Positions 36,546-48,147 of a DNA stretch of 64,000 nucleotides are shown piece by piece (position 1 is the stretch's first letter; each line of letters starts with the position of its first letter). This DNA comes from Welwitschia mirabilis (taxonomy: Eukaryota; Gnetophyta; Gnetopsida; Welwitschiales). Below the pieces are notes generated by a model. It searched no databases. It saw only the letters and a list, made by a program, of their open reading frames with translations, and was not told where the DNA came from. The stretch is from contig JBOZIK010000001.1 of assembly GCA_051453625.1 (NCBI GenBank), forward strand, positions 242,048,064 to 242,112,063, read 5' to 3'. Made by a program: the position numbers and the translations under genes.

Positions 36546-38287
36546 TTATCATGATGTCCTATCGCAAGTGCATTGGGGCATATTTTCCTAAGAGAAGCCT
36601 TTGGCAATGTGATATGGTAGCTTTGGGAACTCCACTAAGATGTCTATTAACCATGATATGTGGGTCTTTACTCCTCTAATAGCGGATGCACTCCTCTCAT
36701 CATGAAAAAATTAATTTTTATTTAGAGTTATGGAATCAGTGATGCCCCTTGTCTTATTAGAGACATTTCTTATTTTCTAAATCTATTTTTGCATATAGTA
36801 ATTTAACTTAATCATTCTACTTTTTTTTTGATTTTTTATGTTATTTTAGAATATGAGCAGGTGAGTTCACTTCTGAGAAAGTTTTGATCTCATCATTTCT
36901 TGATTGAAAAAATTAGATATACTTGATCTCGTCATCATCATTGCCTATTTGAGTGGTACTTTATGAGTTCTTTTTACATTATGTCATGCATCATTATCAA
37001 ATTATTTATGATTTCTACTAAGGGGCTTTGCTAAGTTCAAATTTTGGATAGGTAAACAATCTTCTTCATGTTCCTAGTAATTCTTTTTTATTATGTTTTT
37101 CTTAGTTGTTTTATTTGGAACTTTTAAAGTCCTTTATGTATATTTTTCCTAATAATAATTTGGACTTGATCATTTGGTATTTTTCTAGTTGTCTCTTTAT
37201 TTTTACTCATAGTTTTGATTTATAAGGGTTTTTGATGCATTCCTTTCACTTTGATTGATGTGTTTCTTTTATTTTATGTTAATGTTTTTTTTTAAATTTT
37301 TTTATTTTTAATTCTTCATACATCCACTCACAAAATCTTGAATGCTTTTTGAGTATACGATACATTTGAGGAGTTCTTCTGAGCATTACTTACTTTTACT
37401 TAGTGCATTATTATGGTCTCATAAGTATTCACCATGATTATGTTTTCAAGATAATTCTTCACTTTTTACCTTCTTCATGATTTTCTATTGCTTTTCTAAT
37501 GCTTGATTACTTTCATATTTTTTTTTCTTTTTTTTTTGGTATCTTTTCAACATATCATTTGATTAGTGTTATTTCACATCTATTATCCCCACAGAAATAA
37601 TGATAATCATTCTTTTTACTTTCTTACAATCTAGGACATCCTGATTTATCTATTTCGGTAAGGGAAAGGGGTTAGATATCTTTTTGATCTTTTTAGAAGA
37701 TATTGGGTAAAATTTTAAATTTAAATGGATCATTTTTGAGCTTTCATGATACATATTTATAATGAGTTATTTGGATACAATTTCATGTTACTTGAATAAA
37801 ATGTTATGGACATTATCTGATAAGTGCATAATACTAAACTCATACATTTATCTTACAACGATCTTTCAAAACATCTAAAACGTGTTAAATAAGGAAAAAT
37901 AATGTTATGATTACTCTTTATACTTCACCCCTTTTAGAATACATTAATAAAATTTATTTGCATCATTTTGAAGTATAACTACTTAATTTTACACATCAGT
38001 TTCAGTATCACTATCTTAAATATGCATACACATTATCATTTCGTGAGCTATCATTATTATATTTTATGAATTTTTGCATGTGTGTGACACTCATTTATTC
38101 TATTGTGATGTGTTTAAGTAGGAAGATTATGAATAAGTCAATATTTATATCATTTAATTAGCATTTAATGTCTATTCCTACATGGTAAAAATTAAACTCA
38201 AAATTACATCTTTCTAGTTGCTTGTTACCTTAGTTAATTTGGCTTGAAATATAGTTGATTACTTACTTTTTTAGGATCTGACAAGGC

Positions 38288-38301
38288 TAAGTAAAGGGCT
38301 A
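38288..38301 (+). other. Element B polypurine tract
   Basis: taagtaaagggcta immediately precedes the LTR start TGTTGCAATG. The core ag..aaagggcta is nearly the same as the tract of element C (agcaaggggcta). Confidence 0.75.
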
Positions 38302-39584
38302 TGTTGCAATGCCAATTTGTAGAATTTTTATTGGATATTTTGAGTACGTTTACAAGATATTTATATAGGTTTAGATGCAATTATGGTGATTATGAAAAAT
38401 CGATGAGATGACCACGACAACACATAATTCTTGGCATATGTGGAAGTAGTCAAGCATATTACATTACTTAGTGTTTTGGAGGAATATTAATGATGAAGAA
38501 TGCTATTTCCTTTAGCTAAAGAAATTTTGAAGGGTTTCATTTCCATTATTGTTCTCAGGATAGTCAAAATAACAACATTATAGTAGCCTATTACGACAGT
38601 GATGTGGACTAGAGTTAGAATCATTGAATCCCCTTGTCTAAGGAGGTGTCATCACCATTATCATCCCCATGACATGAGGGATGATAACACATTTGAAGCT
38701 AACTATGAAGCTAATTACAGAGCCAAAAGCTAATGACTTATCTATTAGTAGGAGGGTGTCATCCCTAGTATCATCCCCATGATAGTTAGAATGATAACTA
38801 TTTTGTATAAACAAAACTGAACTATCTTATAATGGGGTCATGTACCCCATCTAGGCTACTAGGATTTCTTCTCAAACTTCTAGTATTATGGTTCTAGAAC
38901 CTTTAATATCAAATTATAAATACCTCTCTTGTCCTTACTTCTAATTTATCTTTTGTGTTGGACCAAGTATTTTCCATTAATGTGCTACTACTTTGTTGTA
39001 AGTGGATGTAAAAGTTGATGATTAATTCAATTGCTGTTTTCACTACTATTATGTAAATGTCCTTTATGGTTTAAGTTTATTATAGTTTGGTGATAGTTCT
39101 ATAGTTTATTTAGATCATAAAGGAAATCTTTGTTAAGGTTGACTTTGTTAGTTTAGATCTTGCATTGAATTCTTTTATTTCATTTCATTTTTGTATTATC
39201 ATATTCTATTTGGAAGATCCTATAACTCATGTTGGTTAGAAATAACTAATAAATACTTCCTAATTAATCTGAATTATAAAGAACTAATTCTGGTAATAGA
39301 AGGATTGGAATCCAGGTAAAACTCATTTCACTTGCATTTCATCCATTACATTTCATCATCATTAATATTACAATATATTTGCATTGTTTTTTACTTTTAT
39401 TTACTAAAATAGAAATACTAAATATAGTTTGTAAAATCAATTCTTTAACTTTTAGCCTATTGCCTTCAATGGATTATGATATTTGGATTAACTTCCATCT
39501 ATATTCCTATGTTTCATCTACAAGTAGTATGATTTATAGGTTTTTCCCAAGGACTTAAAGATTGCATAAATTCACACTGTAGCA
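38302..39584 (+). repeat. Element B 3' LTR
   Basis: 1283 bp, TGTTGCAATG..TGTAGCA, with intact TG and CA ends. It matches the 5' LTR but is shorter by small deletions, for example near 38950 where about 60 bp of the 5' copy are missing. Hairpin modules recur near 38540, 38650 and 38766. The one at 38656-38685 has a perfect 10-bp stem (TTATCATCCC and GGGATGATAA). Confidence 0.88.
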
Positions 39585-39779
39585 CAAATCTTATAGGAGT
39601 ACTTAAATAAATGATGTTACAAAATCAACTATATAAAGGTTCTCTTACAACATAATAGAATAACATTTTTTGTTTTAATGATAAGCATTTAGATGATCCA
39701 TATCCAATAGAAGACATCTAATACAATGACAATGAGATTTTAACTCACAATCAAATAAGAAGGATGCAGATGATTATTT

Positions 39780-40646
39780 ATCATATGATGATATTAAGAG
39801 ACTAGATTATATCCTCAATATTCACTTACTGTTAGGAAATACAGATGAAATAAAGGAATCAATTCATGAAGAATATAAAAATTTTTCAATCTATGATGAA
39901 GATAATAATCACATTTTTTAATGACCTTTTTGATGGATCTCATAACTTGGAGAATGATGGCAAGCAATAACATGATGATTCTAATAATAAAGAAAAGTAG
40001 CAGAAGAAAGAAGTTACAAGGATTTAATAAGTAGAGAATATATTTCTTACATCTTACAAATCAATTAAACTTAAAGACTTTAATGCTATCCAAAATGTTC
40101 CTCCATCTCTTCCACTTATGACTTCAAAAAAATAAATAAAGAATCCATGGAAAATCAATTAAACTTAATAGAGGATAGACTTCTTCCTTTAAATACAATA
40201 AATTAATTTCAAGAGTCTACCAAGGTTTCTCCATCTCTTTTAGTTGGGCTTCTATGTAATACCCATTGTAACCTCCTTTCCTCTTCTACCAAGTGCACTT
40301 TACTTTATGGCTTTAATGAAAATGCTTTTTAAAAGTATGACTTGGGATATCTTAGAATTTTAAATTATGTACATTCTACCTTATTGATAAAAATCCATGT
40401 CTTAAGTTGGNNNNNNNNNNTTATGTAAATGATAATTATGATTTACATCAATTCAATAAGAGATTATTTTTTAATGAAATTTATCACTTTTTCATCTATT
40501 ATTTATCTTGTGAACATTGTATTATTAAGATATTTTCCTTTTATTTTCTTTACCTCCAATTAATTTTACTCAAAATGATTTTATACCTTTCATGTTATAT
40601 TAATTGGTTTTCACATGGTTTGATCCTTATTTTTATAAAAGAGTAA
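39780..40646 (+). pseudogene. Unidentified reading frame of element C, homologous to that of B
   Basis: At 39784-39900 the translation reads DDIKRLDYILNIHLLL, then IHEEY, closely matching DDIKVLDYILTIHLLL and IHEEY of element B. Frameshifts follow. After the 10-N gap an open frame to 40646 reads FNKRLFFNEIYHFFIYYL, then IKIFSFYFLYLQLILLK, again aligning with B over about 60 residues. The C copy retains codons where B has stops, for example a Trp codon where B has TGA. Function is unknown; the similarity shows that it was a real protein of this family. Confidence 0.6.
40411..40420. other. Assembly gap (10 N)
   Basis: Ten undetermined bases inside the shared reading frame of element C. A fixed length of 10 suggests a placeholder, so the true distance may differ. 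By comparison with element B, well over 100 bp of the frame appear to be missing here. Confidence 0.9.
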
Positions 40647-42642
40647 ATATAATAATATAGGGCCATAACCCTAGATTTTTTTTCTTTTAAATAAAGTATT
40701 GGATAGGATTTAGGAGTTAAGTAATACTTGTTTTTATAATGCTTTAGGTTGCTTTAGTATTCACTATTATTTTAAGTTAGTGTGTTTCTATTCTTGGTTT
40801 TTAATTTTTTGTTTACCATTCCTTAAGACTTTCAATCAATCTTAAAACCATAAACTCTTAATCAAATTTTACCATGGTAAAAAAAATCTTATCTCTAAAT
40901 CCTTTCAACTTGGTTACTTGGCTTTACTATACAATACTTGAGTGCATCTTATTCATAATAAATTTATCTTAAAATGGTTAAAAATCCTTGCCTTGTGGGA
41001 GAAGTTCATTCTAATGGCTATGTTATGATTTTTGATTTGCAAACTGAAGATATCCAAAAAAAATTAATGGATAAAGGTTTAAAATTTACACATCACTTGG
41101 TGATTGTAATTATGCCTTGAACTTGATAGAAGTAATTAACTTGGAAGATTCCCTTAAATAAAAAGAGGAAGATCTTTCCTTTGCCATTTTCTAAATCTTC
41201 TCTTAGATCCATTTCTTGGTTTAAGTTATGATGCTACTTGATATATTTAACTTGGTTCATGTTCAAATTTCATATGTCTTATCATCACTAGGTAATTCTC
41301 TTACTTTGGAAATTATAGTGAAAAAGATTGAATTTAGCCAATCTCTAGATATTCGTATATATAAAGCAATCTCCTTGATTACTTTATTTAAGAATCAATT
41401 ATGTTAATCAGATGTATATTAGAAATCATGTGTTTTGTTATTTCACTTCAATGATCAATTAATGCTTTTAAAATGGAATCCCAAATGCTTAAAAAAAGAA
41501 AATAATTAAAGAGAAAACAAATTGAAAAAAATTAACTCCCCTTTAAAATGTTCCATCATGTTCTACCACAAGCATATCAAGGAAACTTTTCCTAAAGGGG
41601 CCTTTGGAAGTGTGATATGATATATGTGGAATCTTCACTAGAGGGTCAATTGATCATGATCTAGTTTTGCTTGTGGATCCTCACTCTCTTGGTAGCAGTT
41701 TCACTTCCCTCATCATGAAGAATAGTATTTTTCAATACCTCACTTAACTTTCATTATCCTAAGGTAAAAACTCCTTAAGGCCTTTTTAGTATATTGGTCA
41801 TTGGATGATGTTATAGCAAGGTACTATGGTCACTAAAAGTTAAAAACGGGTTTAATTATAGCCAAAAATTAATTATACTTTTCAAATAGTCTTTGGATTT
41901 TGGTCCTTTTACGACCTTATTGAATCGTAAACTATGATATTTTTACAATGAATCATGCATCTTTACATCCAGTAATTTAATGATTTTCTATAAGGAATCT
42001 TACTAGGATTAAATTATGTAAACTAGTTAATCTTGTACTTATTCCATATTTTTCACTTTTAGTTTTAATTTTTTATTAGTTTTAATTTTTTTAAATTAGT
42101 TATCTCAAAACATTTACTTAATTTTTCATAAGCAATGGTGATAACTTCATCATTTCTAAGTCTTTTATTAGAAATTCTCTAGTCCTCATGCATAACAAGG
42201 ATGACACTTATTGTTCATCCTTGAGTGTCAATTTTATTTTTATATTTCATTTTTTTACTGTTTTTTTCTATTTTTGGTTTTCTTTCTTATTTTATATTCC
42301 TTACTACTTTTAACTCATTCTTTTTTATTATCATAAGTACATTTGCTTAAAAATTTGAAACAAATTTTTCTATTCATGGATGTTGAATCCCTAGAATCCT
42401 TAAAAATTTGGCTTTAACTAGAAGAAATTTATTTAATGGAAATATGTTTTTCATAGATCTAAAACACTAAAATCTGAATTTAACACATATTTTTTCATGA
42501 TGTTAAAGTGGAATATCCTTTTTATGCACTCTATGTTTAAATATATAAGATCTTTTATTCTTGAGTGTTATGTTTCATCCTCTTTCCAATTTAACTTGCT
42601 TATATCCTTTTTTAATTTTCTTATCAAGGAATAAGAAATGCT

Positions 42643-42655
42643 TAGCAAGGGGCTA
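42643..42655 (+). other. Element C polypurine tract
   Basis: tagcaaggggcta directly precedes the 3' LTR start TGTTACATG. It resembles the tract of element B. Confidence 0.75.
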
Positions 42656-43697
42656 TGTTACATGTTGAATTGACCATACCTAACATCATGTTTGGAGTGT
42701 GTGTTTAGGTTTTTTTTTTTTAGGTTGAGTGCTTATACTAATCACTTTTAATGACAAAGATCAAAGACAAAGAATTAATAATTATTTAGATTAAAGTAAA
42801 GTAAATATAAATCACTTCAGAAAGACATGTGGAATTACCAAGAAGATCAATGGTCATGGAATATGAAAAGACAAAATTCACTAAGAAGATCAATAGTTAT
42901 AAAATTTGAAAAGTGAAAAGTCACCAATAAGAGCAAAGGTTATGCAATATAAAAAGACAAAATTTACCAAGAAGATTAATGATCATGGAAGATGAAAAGC
43001 CAAAATTTACCAAAAAGGCACATGAAAGGCAAGAAGCTGTGAGAAGGTAAAAGATCAATAGACATGAATAATACAAAACAAACTCTACTAATTATGTAAT
43101 TGTTGTTATGATCACTCTTAATCAATTATGACTATTTGGTAATTCTAATAGTCATTCTCTTAGGTTTCCCATTTATTCAATTGTTCTTATGATGTTTAGA
43201 AAGCCATTGAACAAGTTATCTAATCACTAGTTGCAAAGAAGGGCTTTTAATGGTGTTGAACTATATCTCCTTTATTAAGAATATATCACTCTATAACCAT
43301 TGCAAAGAAGAGCATCACTTTGTATTGGGCTATGTTTCCTTCATTGAGGAACTATTACTTTATAACTAAATGTGAACTTTTCAATTAATGAAATATTATA
43401 AGGCTAATTTAGATAATACCAAGTTCATTAATCTAGTTAGAATTTGCATTTAGATTACATTACGTTCAAATGTGCATTTCATCTATTACATCACATTTGA
43501 TTTTGGAAGTTAGATTAGGAAATCAAATCATTTACAATAATCTTCTAATTTCTTCTTCTACAATTCCTCCCTATAGGTTAACTCCTACTTACTAGTACAT
43601 CTCGTGTTTATTTGTTTAAAGAATTGCATGTATAAAAGATTAAAGATTCATCTAAAATAAATATCAATTTTAGCACATGATTCACATTCCAGTAATA
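42656..43697 (+). repeat. Element C 3' LTR
   Basis: Starts TGTTACATG and ends at about 43697. It is colinear with 29681-30951 but ~230 bp shorter, in part because the 43-bp array (42835-43020) has about four units against six. Confidence 0.82.
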
Positions 43698-46600
43698 CTT
43701 TTCTATTAAAATAACCTTAGGAGATATGAAACAATGAGTTTATCCATAATTAGATAAAATAGTTACTTCTTTCTTATGAAGTAAATCCTTACATTCTATT
43801 ATTGAGTTCTAAAAATATACCTTTTTATTATCTATTGCTAATTAAAGCTATTTTATTAGGTGCTAAATGATTTTTAATTATTGAGGATTTTTTGATTATT
43901 ATATAAAAAGTATCTTAGCAAGTAATGAATATTCTTTAATTATATGATCTTCTTAATAATTAAAGCATTTAATCCATTATTAGATTTATTTTGATAATGA
44001 ATTTTGCTAGGAATGCTGCTTAAAATTATATTTTTGTGCATGTTTGTATTGGTTGGAATTCTTATTTATGTTATTATTATTACTAATATAATTTCTATTT
44101 GAATACTAATTATTTTTTCAGTGAGACATCTATGAATACTTTATCTTAATGTTAGAACCACTAGGATGAATTTTTTACTTAGGTTCTTATTTCCTTTGCC
44201 AATTTTATTTTTCTATCTTTTCTTTCTTTATGGTCTTAATTAATGTTCTATGTTGTAACATGTATACTTTAGTAGCAATACAAAGAAGAAGGATATCAAT
44301 AAAATATTTCCTTTGACTTCTTCATCGAGATGAATATTTGACACATATCTTAAAAACTCCAAAAGTTTCTATTCATGAGATACTATGTTCATATTAAAAT
44401 CTTATCTTAGATTGTTTAATTTAATATACTTTAATGAATATAGAATTTAGTAATATACTCTTTCTTAATAATATGTTAAAATTATAATCCTAAAAGTTTC
44501 ACATTTCCTTACTTTTTTATTTTTATTTTCAACCATAAGTGAGTTTTCTTTCATTTTTGTTATCTCCCATAAGTTAGCTTCTTCTTATAACATGTAAATA
44601 GCTAAAGAAGCATTATCATATTTATCACATTTAATGGTTTCTATATCTTTTTTAACATTACCTTCCTATGCCTATACATTAGATGGATCTACACATCCTA
44701 TAAACTTTGGTGGTCTTAACTTAATAAACGTTGGAATTAATTTTCTTACATTCACTTTCTTATTAAGTTAATTATTACCATTTTTTACTTGTGGATATTT
44801 ACTTTGTCTAATTATTTATAATAGAAATTACACAAATGCATTTATTAATTCCTCTATATTAAGATTAAATAAAGATTAATTTTTATCATTATATTATTAA
44901 TTGACTAGTGGATTGTCTTAATGTTGATTAGGTATTTAGTAGAACTAAATTAACCTTGAGACTTAGTTAATAATTATGAGTCATCTATTAAGAAGGGAAG
45001 TTCTTATAATATTATGCTTTAAATAGAATGAATATTATATTATTAAAAGTTAAAATAATAATTATGTATGAACTCAATAAGAATGACATTATCATCATTT
45101 TGTAGTTGATTATTACTCATGCATTTGTTTATCTTTTATTGGAAAACAAATAATTAGGTTTACTGGTTTTTTTTTCTTTTAAATAAATTAGATTCATGTG
45201 TTAATAATAGGAATACATAATTATAAATTTTGATAAGGATTATGATATAATATTAAACATATACTTAATATAAAGCGGTTATACATTTTATCACTTTGAA
45301 AAGTATATGTAATTATGATTTATTTTAATCTATTTATTTATGTATGTTCCTATTAAAATAATCAAGCTTTCTAGGGCATTATATAAGATTATGATTTTTT
45401 AAGTACAAATTTAAATTATTTAAATTTTTTAGAAAATGTTCTATTCACCTATATGATGATTATTATTATTAATATGTATAAGCTAGTAAAGTTTTTAAAG
45501 ACATGATTATGAGCTAAGCATACTTTTAAGATTATTTGTGAACTAGAGTTTTCATGGATATATTAACTTCATGATTAAAATTTTATATTTTTGATAATTA
45601 TAAAAAATTAATATAGATGTAATTTAGATCAACCTATGATTTTGATATTATTATGTAATAGTTAAACTCTTATTATTCTTATTAAGCATAATTGTTTTAT
45701 GGAATTTAAGTTAATTGAAATACTTAACAAAATCTAGGGTCAACTTATAAATTATTATTACTATAATTATAAATGTTTAAGAAAAGTCAATATTACAAAT
45801 ATTTCTTATGGAATTAAATGTAGATTATTTTGGGTTTTAAATAATAATGATGTGATACCTTTAAATTCCATATTTCTTTCTACTTTCTTACTATGTACAG
45901 ATATTTTATATTTGGTTGATGAGATATAAACTTATTATAATACATATATAGATATTAGTGTAGGATAATTTCTAACCAATATAATAGGAGGTTGCAACTC
46001 TTATTAATACAATTCTAGCTCAATCTTCAACCACTATCTAGATGTAACTTGGTTCTATTTTTAGTTCTAAAATATAAAAAACATCATCAAACTTAACTTT
46101 ATAGGCGTAGAAATAATTTGGATATACCACCAAAAAGGCAACGGGTAATAAATGAGGTGGATTCATGCTTACAATTAACTTATACTTCTTTGAATTATCT
46201 CAAAATGGTGTAACATAATTCATTGACATCAAGGCTTAGGATATTAAGTTTAAGTAAATTTATCCATGGGTATGATAAGAGAGTGGTGATTAAATTCACT
46301 TTTAAAAGGGTTTTATATAAAAAAATAATGTAACTTGTGTTGGTGATGAAATCTAAGAATCGGGATTAACATTATTAGGATTACCTTAATTTAATTATCA
46401 TTCAATGAATACAACACATAAATACATGTATATAATTCTAACTAACATGAATATTTAGTTGATAGTTTATGTACGAAAAATAATTTTAACCTTGTTTTAT
46501 TTATTTTACTAGATACAATCATACATAAAGGAAAAAAAATATATAATCTTCATTTGGCATGTTAGAAGATAATTTCATTTAAAAAATATATTAATTAGAA

Positions 46601-48147
46601 TTACCATAGTATAAACAACTACTTTTTATTTGACTTAAATAATAGTGCCTTTCATCGAGGACTACTTACCAGAGTGATAAGGTCATAGACACACTGATAA
46701 ATAGATTTTGTAAACCCAAATTGTCACTGGATATTTGTGTGGCACAAAATTACCTACTTGTTATCTCTTTAAAAATAATAAAATAATAGTACCTTCCAAA
46801 TAAATCATAATGCTACTTTAAAGTTACTTTTGAATAGAACACTTCTATGCATAAAACTATTTCCTCTTTAAGCCTAGTTTCTCTAAGTTTGATTAGTAAA
46901 TTTTAGCATGATAATATTATTAATAACTAAAAAGATTAAAATCCAAAAAATAATTCTTACTTAAAATTTGTCTAACTATAAAATAAATAAAAGGGATAAA
47001 AAATCAAAGAAACTAATTAAGTTAACTAGGTTATTAAAGTAAAAATCCTTCTAAATTTCTAAGTATAGGTGTTCACATAGAAGCAAGTAAAGAAAGGAAT
47101 AATTTCATATATAAAACAAGCATTAATAATATTATGAAAGAAAAGTAACATTACATATTTCTTAGCAAATAATTTTTCAAACTCAATGTTGGATAAAAAT
47201 TTCATTTTTTATTTAAGAATAAAGGCCCTAATAAAAAGGTATATATTATACTTTGCCAAAGAATGTCTAGTAAAATTGATATAAAATGAAATAAGTTCAA
47301 TTATTTTTTCATCTTAAATTCTTAATATTATCAGCATAATTTTATTAGATACATTTTCTATAATTAATAACATTAACTATGGATTTTCTATACTTTTTAG
47401 AAGACATTGCAACTAAAAATTAATAATTAGTTATTTATAAAAATAAAAATAAATTGTTGTAATTTTTCTTACACTAGACTCATAACAGAATTTTTTAAAA
47501 GTATGCTTACTAGTCCTATATTTTTTTAAGTATATGTTAAATGGTCATACTTTTAGGGTAAAAGTTATCTAAATGTTTAGAGTTTTTATATGTTAAAAGG
47601 TCATAACCTTTAAACTACATTGAATTTTTAAGTGATTGAAAATTCTTTGAAAAGACTATTTAATTATCTACAACATAAACTATTCACTTATTACAAAATA
47701 CTAAGTCTTAATCTTATAAATAAAAGCTAATTGCTTATTTATTTATTTTTATTTTCTAATTTATTTTTATAAAATAAGTTTTAAAAATTTATTAAAGATT
47801 AACAACTTATTTTTTCTAAATTATTATGAGTTTAGCTAAATTCTAGACTTAGAACAAAAATCTCAATAAATTTTATTTGTCATGTTAACATTTTTAAAAA
47901 ATTACACTTTATCATTAACAAGAACATAAAAATTCATCAATAAATTTAAATAATTATAATTATTTAAGTTAATATGATTACTTAGTTTACTATGTAAATT
48001 TAGTATAAAAATTAAATTGTAATTAATAAAAAAATAATAATTAGACAAAATCAATGCATAATATTGAATTAAAGTAAACTAATTCAATGAGATATGGTAT
48101 TGACATGAAGGACTATCTAACATAAACAAAATTTAAGGATTAGATAA
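43698..48147 (-). other. Element E internal region upstream of the C insertion
   Basis: Minus-strand interior of element E between the C insertion and its 5' LTR. It carries the gag remnant near 44300-44750. The rest (44800-48100) is very AT-rich, with no readable domain; some of it should be the leader and the lost primer site. I see no convincing PBS next to the LTR: gattagataat near 48138 is only a weak match to the complement of a tRNA-Met site. Confidence 0.6.
44290..44750 (-). pseudogene. gag: Element E gag remnant
   Basis: The minus-strand translation near 44717-44670 reads RPPKFIGCVDPSNV, matching the conserved start of the chromovirus Gag domain (L.PPKF.G..DP..AE.W). The next codon is a TAG stop. 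Leftward, a frame with an F-W/R-Y-like pattern (44290-44420) may be the rest of the domain but is not certain. The place, between the 5' LTR and pol, is right for gag. Confidence 0.7.

Larger units (their letters stand above)
35957..38287 (+). other. Element B 3' internal region
   Basis: About 2.3 kb without a recognisable domain. A block at about 36540-36715 is related to element C at about 41565-41730 (shared elements include gcctttgg, gtgatatg and ctcatcatgaa). A purine-rich (GAA)n tract lies at 36457-36520 next to a 9-N gap. The minus-strand frame 36410-36607 crosses the gap and is not supported. Confidence 0.6.
32250..39584 (+). mobile_element. Element B: nested non-autonomous gypsy-type element
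   Basis: A complete plus-strand element inside element C. It has a 5' LTR (32250-33609), a tRNA-Asp-type primer site at 33610, a 4.7 kb interior, a polypurine tract at 38288-38301 and a 3' LTR (38302-39584). The flanking 5-mers are caaac (32245-32249) and caaat (39585-39589), a target duplication with a single C/T difference, which confirms insertion into C. There is no RT, integrase or protease. The interior carries an unidentified reading frame shared with C. It probably moved with proteins from an autonomous relative. Confidence 0.88.
39585..42642 (+). other. Element C internal region, right part
   Basis: Continuation of element C after the B insertion. It contains the C version of the shared reading frame (39780-40646), the block related to B at 41565-41730, and a hairpin-like motif near 42165-42225. 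No RT, integrase or protease is visible. Confidence 0.65.
29681..43697 (+). mobile_element. Element C: non-autonomous gypsy-type element with tRNA-Asp primer site
   Basis: A plus-strand LTR element inserted in element E and itself split by element B. It has a 5' LTR (29681-30951), a primer site at 30953, internal parts 30970-32249 and 39585-42640, a polypurine tract (42643-42655) and a 3' LTR (42656-43697). The internal region adds up to about 4.4 kb and shows no RT or integrase. Flanking 5-mers are atttt on the left and ctttt on the right, 4 of 5 matching, so a target duplication is possible but weak. The primer site and the layout suggest an Athila/Tat-related non-autonomous family. Confidence 0.82.
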
